A stretch of 64,000 nt of DNA from the NCBI RefSeq assembly GCF_004339015.1, contig NZ_SMFQ01000002.1:1179351-1243350 (forward strand), given 5' to 3'. Source of the stretch: Cocleimonas flava (GTDB lineage: Bacteria > Pseudomonadota > Gammaproteobacteria > Thiotrichales > Thiotrichaceae). Below the pieces are notes generated by a model, which saw only the letters and a program-made list of their open reading frames with translations, was not told where the DNA came from and made no database searches. Positions 1-8,701 of the stretch are shown piece by piece. The stretch's first letter is position 1. Every line of letters begins with the position of its first letter. A program made the translations under genes and the position numbers.

Positions 1-288
1 ACTCTGCTTCTATTAATAGGAATATTGGTCATTGCTACGCTAGTGGTTATATCCAACTATTTTTTGCGACCCGGATTGGAATTAAGCATCAAAGATGAGG
101 TTCATGGTGGCCTTATTGATAGTGGTATAAAAACGGTCAAAGTAAGTGTTGAAGGCAGAAATGTATTACTGGAAGGGTTTATTCCAACCCATGAAGATAG
201 AAAGAGAGCCGAAAATATCGTGAATAACATCAGCGGTATTAGTCAGGTAAAGAGCCAGCTTGTGGTTAAAAACCAAACAAACGACTAA
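1..288 (+). CDS. BON-domain membrane-anchored protein, 5' end missing
   Basis: The reading frame is open from base 1, so the gene starts before the window. A TTG at 25 exists but would cut off part of a hydrophobic run (LLLLIGILVIATLVV), which looks like a single membrane anchor. The following ~60 residues fit a BON domain: a short alpha/beta unit with a conserved Gly in VSVEGRNVLLEG and then helix EDRKRAENIVNNISG ending in a beta strand. BON domains usually bind membranes or partner proteins in the periplasm. The full architecture (for example a C-terminal OmpA domain) cannot be judged because the protein ends at the BON domain. Stop at 286-288. Confidence 0.6.
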   Translation, partial: TLLLLIGILVIATLVVISNYFLRPGLELSIKDEVHGGLIDSGIKTVKVSVEGRNVLLEGFIPTHEDRKRAENIVNNISGISQVKSQLVVKNQTND

Positions 289-581
289 AAACTATACAGA
301 TTCTCTGATAAACAAGCAGCTAGTACTGATGAACAGAGACACATATTTTACGTTTCGTTGCTAAACTAATAGTGATGGAAATATAAATAAAGATTTATGC
401 AGGAAACATTATTACAAAAAAAGATAAGACTAATTTAACGTTTGTTACGTTGGTCGAAGAGCAAACAATCAAGCAAGGATTGCTGGTTGTTTATAACTGA
501 GAGACATGCGCAGTACTGCGTAAGGTAAATTAACGATGAATCAAGGGTTAGATGCATCGTTATTAATCAAGGATGATATTT

Positions 582-902
582 ATGACATACTTTTTATTTC
601 AGATAGCACTTATTAGTACGGTTGCTATTGTTACTGGTTCACTAATAGGTTGGTGGTTGCATCATTTCTACGGACAGAACAGACAACAAGAGTCAGATAA
701 AGATTTAACATTGGTAAAAGACTATTTAGGGGAATCTATTAAAGAAAACGCACGGTTAAAATTACAGTTAAAACAAATGGAAGAGAAGCTGGAAAAATTA
801 TCCTACGAAGAAGTGCCTAAAATTAGTGGTGTAGATTTCGAAGCTTATAAAGCGTTTGAAAACACAGTAAAAGAAGCTAATTTACAAAAGTATTTAAATT
901 AA
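582..902 (+). CDS. small membrane protein with coiled coil, unknown function
   Basis: About 106 residues. One N-terminal membrane span (YFLFQIALISTVAIVTGSLI) is followed by a charged, Leu/Lys/Glu-rich helix likely to form a coiled coil (KENARLKLQLKQMEEKLEKL), then a short C-terminal tail. This is the shape of YhcB/ZapG (DUF1043) type envelope proteins, but I cannot see enough identity to name it. An ATG at 573 is in frame, but AAGG at 569-572 is 9 nt from the ATG at 582 and would be too close to the earlier one, so 582 is chosen. A strong terminator follows. Confidence 0.5.
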   Translation: MTYFLFQIALISTVAIVTGSLIGWWLHHFYGQNRQQESDKDLTLVKDYLGESIKENARLKLQLKQMEEKLEKLSYEEVPKISGVDFEAYKAFENTVKEANLQKYLN

Positions 903-943
903 AAAAACATCAATCAATAAACATCAAATAATGTATTTCCAAT

Positions 944-972
944 AAAAAAGCCCCGCATTGCAGGGCTTTTTT
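944..972. terminator. bidirectional intrinsic terminator
   Basis: A6 (944-949), GCCC, nine-base loop region, GGGC, T6 (967-972). It lies between the small coiled-coil gene (plus) and the end of pfp (minus), and the A/T tracts allow termination from both sides. Confidence 0.85.
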
Positions 973-990
973 ATTGTCAGAAACGAAATA

Positions 991-2253
991 TTATTTCATC
1001 TTAAATTCAGATAATTTCTTTTCAACCAGTTCTTTTTTTAATGTGACATAGTTCGGCATACCATTTTTATAAGGTGGGTAAGATTCACCTTCAATCAATG
1101 GCAGTAAATATTCACGACAAGCCGCTGTGATACCGAAACCATCTTCACTGATGTAATCCATTGGCATCATTTTTTCTACATTTGCAATATCAGCTAAATT
1201 TCCTGAACCAATTTCCCATTTATATGGATTGTTAGAAGTGCGAATAATTGCAGGCATCACAGAATTTTTTCCTGCTACTGCCATTTCAACAGCAGCTTCG
1301 CCTAATGCATACGCTTGTTCAACATCAGACTGTGATGCTAAATGACGTGCTGCACGTTGTAAGTAATCGGCTACAGCCCAATGGAATTTGTATCCAAGTG
1401 CTTCTTTGATCATATTCGCCACGACAGGTGCCGCGCCACCCAGTTGCGCATGGCCAAAATCATCCCGCGTTCCTTGTTCTGCTAAAAATCTTCCATCAGG
1501 CCAAGCGGTTCCTTCGGAAACCACAATGCTGCAATAGCCATGACTTTTTACTTTTGAATCAACTAACGCCAGGAATTTTTCTTGATTAAATTCGATTTCG
1601 GGGAATAACACGATCACAGGAATATCGTTATCTTCATCAGCCGCTAATGCGCCAGCAGCAGCGATCCAGCCAGCATGTCTGCCCATGACTTCAAGAACAA
1701 AAACTTTCGTAGAGGTTTCGGCCATAGAAGCTACATCGTAACTGGCTTCACGTGTTGAAACGGCAATGTATTTAGCTACAGAACCAAATCCAGGGCAGTT
1801 ATCTGTCACTGGTAAGTCATTATCTACTGTTTTAGGCACATGAATCGCCTGAATTGGGTAACCCATTTTTTCTGACAATTGAGAAACTTTTAGACAGGTG
1901 TCTGCTGAATCTCCACCACCGTTGTAAAAGAAATAGCCAATATTGTGCGCTTTAAAAACTTCGATCAGACGATCGTATTCCACTTTGTTTTCTTCAAGAC
2001 TTTTCATTTTATAGCGACAAGAGCCAAATGCGCCAGAAGGCGTGTGCAGTAGTCCTGCGATATCTTCGTCGGATTCTTTGCTTGTATCAATCAGGTTTTC
2101 GGTGAGAGCGCCTATGATGCCGTTTTTGCCAGCGTAGACAGTACCAATTTTATCACTGTGTTTTTTTGCAGTTTGAATGACGCCACAAGCCGAGGCGTTA
2201 ATGACTGAGGTGACTCCACCCGATTGTGCATAAAAGGCATTTTTTACCGACAT
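991..2253 (-). CDS. pfp: pyrophosphate-dependent 6-phosphofructokinase
   Basis: 420 residues of the PFK family. It phosphorylates fructose 6-phosphate reversibly with PPi in glycolysis/gluconeogenesis. The phosphate-binding loop SGGVTSVINA is at 11-20. The donor-site signature is NGGGDSADT (111-119) and the catalytic loop is PKTVDNDL (140-147). Asp115 in place of the ATP-enzyme Gly, and Lys141 in place of Gly, are the two residues that mark PPi-dependent enzymes. MGRHAGW (190-196) binds fructose 6-phosphate. AGGAGAG sits about 7 nt upstream of the ATG. It is transcribed alone and ends at a bidirectional terminator. PPi-PFK is common in methylotrophic and sulfur-oxidising gammaproteobacteria. 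Confidence 0.93.
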   Translation of the reverse strand: MSVKNAFYAQSGGVTSVINASACGVIQTAKKHSDKIGTVYAGKNGIIGALTENLIDTSKESDEDIAGLLHTPSGAFGSCRYKMKSLEENKVEYDRLIEVFKAHNIGYFFYNGGGDSADTCLKVSQLSEKMGYPIQAIHVPKTVDNDLPVTDNCPGFGSVAKYIAVSTREASYDVASMAETSTKVFVLEVMGRHAGWIAAAGALAADEDNDIPVIVLFPEIEFNQEKFLALVDSKVKSHGYCSIVVSEGTAWPDGRFLAEQGTRDDFGHAQLGGAAPVVANMIKEALGYKFHWAVADYLQRAARHLASQSDVEQAYALGEAAVEMAVAGKNSVMPAIIRTSNNPYKWEIGSGNLADIANVEKMMPMDYISEDGFGITAACREYLLPLIEGESYPPYKNGMPNYVTLKKELVEKKLSEFKMK

Positions 2254-2528
2254 ACTCTCTCCTGACGATTATTTATGTTTAGGTTATTAATTAGTTATTC
2301 CTGTTCTGCGCGATATTTAATTAGAGTCAGGATTTTATTATTATTGTTCACAAGATACATTAAAGTATTACTCACTTAATTAGAATATATCTCAATATTT
2401 GAGGTACTTGCGGTTCTAAAAGCACAGGATAATACGTGACTCCAGTGAATAAATCATTAATTGCGCGCGAATTAGTATTATAAGTAGATGACAGGAATGT
2501 CTTTTTGTCTAAAAATGTGAAGAACGAC

Positions 2529-2558
2529 TAGCCAGTTATTATCACAAATGACTGGCTA
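2529..2558. repeat. 8-bp inverted repeat
   Basis: TAGCCAGT and ACTGGCTA separated by 14 nt. It lies downstream of the rhodanese gene and the repeat/terminator at 2578-2606. It may be a second hairpin in the 3' untranslated region or a regulator site for pfp; there is no adjacent T-run on the minus strand. Confidence 0.4.
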
Positions 2559-2577
2559 TTAATTTTTAAGATAATAG

Positions 2578-2606
2578 AAAAAAGTGCCCCAAAGTAGGGG
2601 GGTGAC
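2578..2606 (-). repeat. dispersed G-run repeat, copy 1 (terminator orientation)
   Basis: Exact 13-mer AAGTAGGGGGGTG at 2592-2604, preceded by A6-GTGCCCC. On the minus strand it reads C-run, CCCC(TACTTT)GGGG hairpin, then T6 after a 3-nt spacer, 13 nt past the rhodanese stop, so it can serve as that gene's terminator. Confidence 0.85.
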
Positions 2607-2618
2607 TTTTAAATATAA

Positions 2619-2963
2619 TTAACCGTTTGCCTGCATTTCATCGGGCTTAATAACTTCGTTCCCTGATTGATACCAAGAGATAATCCCACCGCGAAGGTTT
2701 AATGCTTCAATGCCTGTATTTTCAGCAACATATAGACATGCCTGAGCAGATCTCGCGCCACTGCGGCAATAAAAAACGATCGTTTTATCTTTTGGCAAAT
2801 CGTGCATTTTTACCGGTATCGTATGCAGTGGAGCAAACTCTCCTCCCCTGATGATGCCTTGTGCAAACTCAGCTTGTGAACGGACGTCATAAAGACAAAT
2901 GTCTTCACCATTATCCATCATCTCTTTTAGGGCAGTTGCATCAATTTCTTTTACAGACATCAT
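2619..2963 (-). CDS. single-domain rhodanese-like sulfurtransferase
   Basis: About 114 residues from the chosen start. It contains one rhodanese domain with DVRSQAEFAQGII (the conserved Asp-Val-Arg and CH2A-type helix) and the active-site loop YCRSGARS, where Cys carries the persulfide in a six-residue CRSGAR loop. The family moves sulfane sulfur to thiol acceptors; GlpE is the simplest example. The frame stays open back to an ATG at 3050, but the extra 29 residues do not look like part of the domain. The ATG at 2963 has GGTG 8 nt upstream. It is followed at once by dispersed repeat copy 1 acting as a terminator. Physiological partner unknown. Confidence 0.8.
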   Translation of the reverse strand: MMSVKEIDATALKEMMDNGEDICLYDVRSQAEFAQGIIRGGEFAPLHTIPVKMHDLPKDKTIVFYCRSGARSAQACLYVAENTGIEALNLRGGIISWYQSGNEVIKPDEMQANG

Positions 2964-3150
2964 TATCGGAACACCAATATAAGCTAATACTAATTTACTT
3001 ATATTACATTTGCCCTGTTTATTAGTCAAGATCATTGTCTTGGATGGCAAAGCTTTTATGACAGTTATTCCGCAGATATAGAAGATATTGATAGCGCTTT
3101 TTAATCAAATCCTTAACGGAACTATCTAACTACGCTACTATCATAAAAGT

Positions 3151-4578
3151 ATGAATAAACTAAATACATTGCTGCTTTCTGTGTTGTTGTCCACGCCTTT
3201 ATTGCTGAGCTCATCTGTAAAGGCCGATTTGAATTTGGAATTGCCTGATTTCAACTTGCCACAACTTGGTGGTCATACAGGCAGTATTGCAGCATCAATT
3301 AAGGAGAGAGAAACGGGACTGGATGTACTGCGTAGCTTAAGAGCGCGTGGACTTCTCATCGAAGATCCTGAAGTGAATTTATGGATTCGCTCACTGGGTA
3401 ATCGTTTAACAGCGCGTGCGCCAAGCTCTCCAAACCCATTCTATTTTGTTGTCGCCAGAGATACTGCTATTAATGCATTCGCTACATTGGGCGGTGTCAT
3501 TGTAATAAATTCAGGTTTAATTCTGAATACCAGCTCAGAAAGCGAATTAGCAGCAGTGTTATCTCATGAAATTGCGCATGTTACTCAACGACATATTCCG
3601 CGAATGATTGAAAAAGCTAAGAATAATAAATTTGCTACCGGAGCCGCTTTATTGGCCGGTGTGATTGCCGCGACTAAAGATAGTCAGGCAGGTGGTGCAA
3701 TCATAAATGCAACTCTTGCAACTACAGCACATCAACAATTGGCATTCGGTCGTGAAGCAGAGGCTGAAGCTGATCGTGTGGGATTAAGAATACTGGCAAG
3801 TGCGGGCTTAAACCCACAAGGGATGCCTAAATTTTTGCAAAAATTAGAGGAATATGGCGACAGTAAAACCGCGGAGATCAGAGAGTTTTTACAGAATCAT
3901 CCGCTTACCATAAAACGCGTGAGCGATACTTCCTTTAGAGCGAGCCAGTTTGGTGTGTTTAAAGGTAAAGAAAATATAAGTTATCAATATATGCGAGAGA
4001 AAGTGAGATCGCTTGCTAATACTACCTCGCGTGCGCCAGTTTCTGTTTCTGCGCAGATTAAAAACTATTCGAATATTCTGCTTCTCAGAAAACAGGGTGC
4101 TTTCCAGCAAGCCTATAATCTCGCAGAAAAACAACTCTCAACGAAAAATATTTCTGAAGCTGCTTTATATGCTGAGTTAGCGATAAAACAGAGACAATAC
4201 AATAAAGCTATTTCTATACTTTTGCCGCTATCTAAAATCTATCCAGGCAATGAAGTCATCGCCATTCCGCTATCACAGGCATATATTTCTTTAGGTCAGA
4301 TAGGACCAGCGTGGAAAATTATTCGAGAAATACATACCACCGAACAAACGAGTCTTGAGTTTTTTGAAGTACTGCAAGAATTGTCGAGACTGCGTGGTAA
4401 TAGCTCTTATGCCTACCGTGCAGTGGCTGAACGCAATATACGCACGAGTCATTATCAGTCTGCCAGAATTCAACTGACCAAGGCGATGAGACTGCCTGGT
4501 TCTAACGTCAATGAATTGCAGGAAATGCGCCAAATGCTTGATCAGATTAAGCATAAAAAACTTAAAAAAGGTAACTGA
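3151..4578 (+). CDS. bepA: periplasmic M48 metalloprotease with TPR domain (BepA/YfgC family)
   Basis: 475 residues, close to E. coli BepA (487). An N-terminal signal peptide (LLLSVLLSTPLLLSSSVKA) is followed by an M48 domain with zinc motif HEIAH at 139-143 and the third ligand in EAEADR (about 203-208). The C-terminal third (about 300-470) is made of TPR-like helices (QAYNLAEKQL, SLGQIGPAWKII). BepA assembles or degrades outer-membrane proteins such as LptD at the BAM complex. The stop codon TGA abuts the A-tract of dispersed repeat copy 2. Transcribed alone. Confidence 0.92.
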   Translation: MNKLNTLLLSVLLSTPLLLSSSVKADLNLELPDFNLPQLGGHTGSIAASIKERETGLDVLRSLRARGLLIEDPEVNLWIRSLGNRLTARAPSSPNPFYFVVARDTAINAFATLGGVIVINSGLILNTSSESELAAVLSHEIAHVTQRHIPRMIEKAKNNKFATGAALLAGVIAATKDSQAGGAIINATLATTAHQQLAFGREAEAEADRVGLRILASAGLNPQGMPKFLQKLEEYGDSKTAEIREFLQNHPLTIKRVSDTSFRASQFGVFKGKENISYQYMREKVRSLANTTSRAPVSVSAQIKNYSNILLLRKQGAFQQAYNLAEKQLSTKNISEAALYAELAIKQRQYNKAISILLPLSKIYPGNEVIAIPLSQAYISLGQIGPAWKIIREIHTTEQTSLEFFEVLQELSRLRGNSSYAYRAVAERNIRTSHYQSARIQLTKAMRLPGSNVNELQEMRQMLDQIKHKKLKKGN

Positions 4579-4604
4579 AAAAAACGGCTATAAGTAGGGG
4601 GGTG
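4578..4604 (+). repeat. dispersed G-run repeat, copy 2
   Basis: A-tract, CGGCTAT arm, exact 13-mer AAGTAGGGGGGTG at 4592-4604. It directly follows the bepA stop, but its terminator-like direction is the minus strand, so it does not terminate bepA. It lies 145 nt upstream of the PIMT-like gene. Confidence 0.85.
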
Positions 4605-4749
4605 TATTTCATTAAATATACTCTAGTAACAACCTCTAGATTTTATTAACGGCTGCCTTTTCGGCTCAACCTTTTAATTACTTGCAATTAATCAGCCGTA
4701 CCTTAAGATAAATCTAGGTCTTTTATTTCTATAAATTCAGGGTTATCGC

Positions 4750-5400
4750 ATGGATATGGAACAAGCACGTTTCAATATGATCGAGCAGCAAATACGTACA
4801 TGGGAAGTTTTAGACGATACGGTGTTGCAGACGATGGGTAGTGTGCCTCGTGAAATTTTTGTCCCTGAGTCTTTAAAATCCTTGGCTTATGCCGATATCG
4901 AAGTGCCTCTGGGAAATGACGAAGCGATGATGTTCCCGCGCGTAGAAGGTCGTATGCTTCAAGAACTAGAAATTAACATTGATGATAACTGTTTAGAAAT
5001 AGGGACAGGCAGTGGTTATGTAACGGCATGTATGGCGAATATGTCGAATCACGTACATAGCATTGATATATACGAAGAATTTCTGCTTTCGGCTGAGAAA
5101 AATTTGGCTGAAGTGAATGTGGCTAATGTCGAATTAGAGCAGAAAGATGCGTTTTTTGATTGGGGAGCTGGTAGAAAGTACGACGTTATCGCGATAACAG
5201 GCTCAATTCCTGAGTATCTGCCAATGTTTGAAAATTTATTAGAGCCAGAAGGGCGTTTATTCGTTGTTGTGGGAAGTAAGCAGGTAGCGCATGCAATGAA
5301 AATTGTAAAAATGGATGATGATTTCATCCGCTCTAGCTTATTCGAAACCGAACTCAAGCCTCTTGTTGGTAAAGAGGCTAAACCTACGTTTCATTTTTAA
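4750..5400 (+). CDS. PIMT-family SAM-dependent methyltransferase
   Basis: 216 residues related to protein-L-isoaspartate O-methyltransferase. The Rossmann motif I LEIGTGSGY is at 82-90, and the acidic ribose ligand follows in HSIDIYEE. The N-terminal helix (RFNMIEQQIRTWEVLDD) and PREIFVP are typical of the shorter PIMT-like clade that often sits next to tolC and rhodanese genes in gammaproteobacteria. The E-V-P-L-G-N-D segment replaces the usual substrate loop of true Pcm (VPIGxGQTIS), so isoaspartate repair is doubtful. A specific substrate cannot be named. Stop at 5398-5400; convergent with hemY. Confidence 0.8.
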   Translation: MDMEQARFNMIEQQIRTWEVLDDTVLQTMGSVPREIFVPESLKSLAYADIEVPLGNDEAMMFPRVEGRMLQELEINIDDNCLEIGTGSGYVTACMANMSNHVHSIDIYEEFLLSAEKNLAEVNVANVELEQKDAFFDWGAGRKYDVIAITGSIPEYLPMFENLLEPEGRLFVVVGSKQVAHAMKIVKMDDDFIRSSLFETELKPLVGKEAKPTFHF

Positions 5401-5424
5401 ACAGACTTCTCTTGATACAAAAAA

Positions 5425-6738
5425 CTACAAAGGATAAGTATCGTTTTCGTCAGTCTCCGGGACAATAGAAAGCTTAGGATTATCAGTTATGCGTTGTCGG
5501 GGATGTTTATGATTTGCGTGCTGTTTGAGGGTTAAAATCTCCCCTTTCTTATGAATGCTGTAATTAAGGCCCATTTTGTAACAGGTCTGTGCATTGTCAT
5601 CTTCATTAAGCTCTTCTAATAGTCCTGCAAGTTCCAGATACACCGCTGCAGATGGCGAGAAATTAAGACTGGTATTGTAGAACGTCTTACTCTTACCCCA
5701 GAGTTGGTATTTTCTATTGAGGCGAGCCAAGGCAAGTAGCAACATAGGGCTTCTTTCATTGCCCTCTAACCACTTTTCGGCCTGTTTGATAGCATCACCT
5801 AAAACGGGGTGATCAATTAATCCGTATCGTTCTACGAGCTTTTCATCAAACGTTTTATTGAGTTGCGAAATTAATAATTTATTACTCGTATTTTCATCGC
5901 CAGCATCTGTCAACGCCTCGCAGTATAATAAAACTGCTTGCGGGTTTTCTCTTAGATTAGCAGGCAACTTTTTCCATAATGCGTTAAGACTTGTAATATC
6001 CTTTTTGTGTGAAAGAGTATGAAAAATACCCGACAACGCTGTCGTTTGGTATTTCTTATGATCTTTCTCTTTAATCAAAGACAGTTTTTCAAGGTCTGGT
6101 AATAACTCAAACAAGTTGGCCCAATCTTCCTGTTGATAGTAGACCTTTGCTAATAACTTAATCGCATAAGGGTGCTTTGGAGAAACTTCCAGCAAATGGA
6201 TCAACGTCGCTCTGGATTGCTCCAGTTGATCACTATTAAATTGCATTTCTGCCTGCGAAACTGATACCGCAATCTGGGCGTCATCGCCTTGTTCGCTGGC
6301 TACTTTCAAATAACGATCTCTTCTGTCATAAGCACCTTGCATGTGCGCCGCTCTTGCGGCAGCAAGATAGTTCAGTAATGGTGCTTCAGAATGATCAACA
6401 TTATTCAATAAAGTATCTTCAGACTCAGACCAGTGCCCTTCAGTGAAAGATACAAGACCTTTAGTGAGTTCCTGATTTGCTTTGGCGGCTAACTTTGCTG
6501 CTTTTCTTTGCTTTAGGCGCTTACTTAATCCGAATAGAAATTTGGATATTGAAAACAGAAAATATAAACCAATCAGCCCGATAATACTTGCGATGAGTAG
6601 CGTCGTACTCGTCAAACTTACGCTGATAGGATTTTTGTCCCACTGATAATTGATAGTGACATCAGATGAATGTTGGACTGCAAATATACCCAACCAAAAT
6701 GCAGCAACAATTAAAAAGAAGAACAGTATATATTTCAT
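5425..6738 (-). CDS. hemY: HemY-like inner-membrane TPR protein
   Basis: 437 residues. The start is shared with the hemX stop (TAATG, 1-nt overlap). Two N-terminal membrane spans (ILFFFLIVAAFWLGIFAVQ and LLIASIIGLIGLYFLF) match the HemY N-terminal domain, followed by a long TPR-type helical region with repeats such as PYAIKLLAKVYYQQEDWANL and SPMLLLALARLNRKYQLW. E. coli HemY lies in the same hemCDXY operon; it is thought to influence late heme synthesis or coproporphyrin handling, but its molecular role is not settled. It is the last gene of the operon. Confidence 0.9.
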   Translation of the reverse strand: MKYILFFFLIVAAFWLGIFAVQHSSDVTINYQWDKNPISVSLTSTTLLIASIIGLIGLYFLFSISKFLFGLSKRLKQRKAAKLAAKANQELTKGLVSFTEGHWSESEDTLLNNVDHSEAPLLNYLAAARAAHMQGAYDRRDRYLKVASEQGDDAQIAVSVSQAEMQFNSDQLEQSRATLIHLLEVSPKHPYAIKLLAKVYYQQEDWANLFELLPDLEKLSLIKEKDHKKYQTTALSGIFHTLSHKKDITSLNALWKKLPANLRENPQAVLLYCEALTDAGDENTSNKLLISQLNKTFDEKLVERYGLIDHPVLGDAIKQAEKWLEGNERSPMLLLALARLNRKYQLWGKSKTFYNTSLNFSPSAAVYLELAGLLEELNEDDNAQTCYKMGLNYSIHKKGEILTLKQHANHKHPRQRITDNPKLSIVPETDENDTYPL

Positions 6739-7886
6739 TATTCAGTGCCTTTTTTAGCAGTTTCGGTTGGCTCACTGTCTTTCGTTGATTGTGTTTCAAC
6801 CATCAGTTTTTCGAGTAGCTTTAATGAAGATGAAATGTCAGGGACGACCGGTGCTAAATTAACAGTCGATAATGTATCGAGTTGTTTATTGAAGGCAATG
6901 GCGTCCGCCTCAGAATAGTATTTTTCTAATAAGGTTTTGATTCTGGCAATTTGCTTATGGAAATTCTCATCATCGCCTTGAAGTAACATAATGCGCAGTG
7001 TTTCAAGTCGTAAAGAGAATAACTGAAACAGATTTTCTTTGGCATCTGCATTCATCTCTTCTTGTAGAGGTTTATCAAACTTCTTGATGATTACGGCGTT
7101 ATTAATAGTGTTTTTAACTCTGGAAACAATGGACGGTTTTTCTTTCTTTTTTGTGATGTCTGTCGTCGTGTCTTCATTATTGTCATTTGATAGCAACTCA
7201 ACTTTTTCACCGGTCTCGATCGCTTTATTTTCAGCCGGTTTCAGTTGAAGCATTAAGGCATCAATTTTTTGTGAAAGCGCGCTAATGTCTGCTATTTCGA
7301 ATTGATTCACCGTCGCAATGTCGTTACTGATTTGTTTACGCACTGGCAACAAATCAATTGAGCCACGTTCTAATAACAAATTATCTGCCAGTTTGAGTGC
7401 GGCTATTGCCCCGGACTTATCCTTTTTCAGTTCAAAGTTCTGTACAGCGGTTTGTAGCAGAAAATGTACTTCGCCTAATGACCAGTCATTTATCGTCGGC
7501 GTTTGTACTTTTAAGGGTGCTTGTTGTTTAGTAAGTTGTTCAACTTGAACATAAACAGTTTCGGCGATGTGTTGCGTACTATCCTGAATACTACGAAGTT
7601 CGTGCATCGCTTCGTTTAGATGTGTTTTATTTTCTTTGATGTTTTCGTTGATTTCTTGTTGTAACAATTCCACTTTGGATTTTTGGGCAAAATCAGGCAT
7701 ATCACCGCGAATTTCTTCAATCTGTTTTAAGCTTAGTTTTGCTTTATCGTGAATTCGTAGCCAGTTTTTATAGCCTGCAGCAATTCCCACCGCAGTAAAA
7801 AAGAGGGCTAGCCATGCTAAAAACTGAGTAAACCGAGTTCGTCGATTGATTTTTTTTAGTAGTTTTATTTGGTCTTCGTTGTTCAT
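6738..7886 (-). CDS. hemX: HemX-like membrane-anchored protein
   Basis: 382 residues, similar in size to E. coli HemX (393). There is a short cytoplasmic N-terminus, one membrane span (FTQFLAWLALFFTAVGIAAG), a coiled-coil stretch (QKSKVELLQQEINENIKENK), then the conserved core with WSLGEVHFLLQTAVQNFEL and the later LRLETLRIMLLQGDDENF. A linker rich in Asn/Asp/Thr/Lys separates the two conserved parts. It starts inside the hemD stop (ATGA, 4-nt overlap), so it is translationally coupled. Function is unproven; roles in tetrapyrrole synthesis control have been proposed. Confidence 0.9.
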   Translation of the reverse strand: MNNEDQIKLLKKINRRTRFTQFLAWLALFFTAVGIAAGYKNWLRIHDKAKLSLKQIEEIRGDMPDFAQKSKVELLQQEINENIKENKTHLNEAMHELRSIQDSTQHIAETVYVQVEQLTKQQAPLKVQTPTINDWSLGEVHFLLQTAVQNFELKKDKSGAIAALKLADNLLLERGSIDLLPVRKQISNDIATVNQFEIADISALSQKIDALMLQLKPAENKAIETGEKVELLSNDNNEDTTTDITKKKEKPSIVSRVKNTINNAVIIKKFDKPLQEEMNADAKENLFQLFSLRLETLRIMLLQGDDENFHKQIARIKTLLEKYYSEADAIAFNKQLDTLSTVNLAPVVPDISSSLKLLEKLMVETQSTKDSEPTETAKKGTE

Positions 7887-8695
7887 AATTTATTATCAAT
7901 CGTTAACTCTTTTAAGAGTGTGTCATCATTCGGGTCTTCGGCAAAAATCACTTTGCCTTTAAAACTATCGGGTATATGTGATTTCAATCTTTCACTACCA
8001 AGCAGTAATGTCACTGAATTCATCCAGTTGTTTTCGTTACTTTTGTTGTTACTGTTTGCTACAGCAGTCTCAGAATGTTTATCGGCCAGCTCAAAGAAAT
8101 GATCAATACTGAAACCGCTCGTGAGAATGATTATATCAAGCTCTTGGCGTTGTTGGTGATTTTTCAGAAGCGCTAAATTATGCTGTGGACACGTTCTGCG
8201 ATAAACATTAATACTATCAACGTCACCCCCCCACTTTAGAAGGCTTTTTTGAAGTAGGTCTCTGCCACCTTCTCCTTTAATCAGCGCTATTTTTTTACCC
8301 GGTATAAATTGTTGGAAAGCATCTAGTGCGAGTAATGCTTCGCTGTTAAAAAAACGCTCGGGGCAAAAGTCACTATCAAGACCATGTTTTTTTAGAGCTA
8401 ACCCGGTTTTTTTACCGACACATGCAAGCTTCAGCTTTTTTAAAGTGCTTACATCAACCTTATCCAAGGTGCGCTCAACAGCATTGGTGCTAATAAATAT
8501 AGCCAGATCATACTGTTCCAGTGCTGATAGTTGATGCTCGACATCTTCATAATTTTCAGGAGCATCTATTTCGAGTAATGGAAAGTTGATAACAGTAGCG
8601 CCGGCATCTCTTAATTTTTCAGTTAGTGGCTGAGCTTGATGCGCAGCTCTGGTATTGACTATCCATTTGTTTTTTAACGGCAGAGAAGCTTCCAT
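7883..8695 (-). CDS. hemD: uroporphyrinogen-III synthase
   Basis: 270 residues. It cyclises hydroxymethylbilane with ring-D inversion, the branch point to heme, siroheme and cobalamin. The family is poorly conserved, but the two alternating alpha/beta lobes are visible: N-terminal VNTRAAHQAQPLTEKL, FPLLEI, FISTNAVE; second lobe ALIKGEGGRDLL and IILTSGFSIDHF. It follows hemC after 6 nt and overlaps hemX by 4 nt. Dispersed repeat copy 3 lies inside the gene and encodes the residues LLKWGGD between the two lobes. Confidence 0.88.
   Translation of the reverse strand: MEASLPLKNKWIVNTRAAHQAQPLTEKLRDAGATVINFPLLEIDAPENYEDVEHQLSALEQYDLAIFISTNAVERTLDKVDVSTLKKLKLACVGKKTGLALKKHGLDSDFCPERFFNSEALLALDAFQQFIPGKKIALIKGEGGRDLLQKSLLKWGGDVDSINVYRRTCPQHNLALLKNHQQRQELDIIILTSGFSIDHFFELADKHSETAVANSNNKSNENNWMNSVTLLLGSERLKSHIPDSFKGKVIFAEDPNDDTLLKELTIDNKL
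8222..8250 (-). repeat. dispersed G-run repeat, copy 3 (inside hemD)
   Basis: On the minus strand: A6, GCCTTCT arm, exact 13-mer AAGTGGGGGGGTG (8224-8236). It is read in the hemD frame as AAG TGG GGG GGT. The G-rich strand is the sense strand, so it is not in terminator orientation for hemD. Confidence 0.85.
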
Positions 8696-8701
8696 TTTCG
8701 A

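Larger units (their letters stand above)
2254..2618. other. 365-bp intergenic region upstream of pfp
   Basis: It holds the pfp leader and promoter region next to 2253, an 8-bp inverted repeat TAGCCAGT / ACTGGCTA (2529-2536, 2551-2558, 14-nt loop), and one G-rich dispersed repeat (2578-2606) directly after the rhodanese stop. I see no coding sequence. Confidence 0.6.

Noticed and set aside
289-581. Small RNA or small gene between the BON protein and the coiled-coil protein
   Set aside because: A short ACGATG/CATCGT inverted repeat before the start is visible but there is no terminator or ribosome site to support an independent gene.
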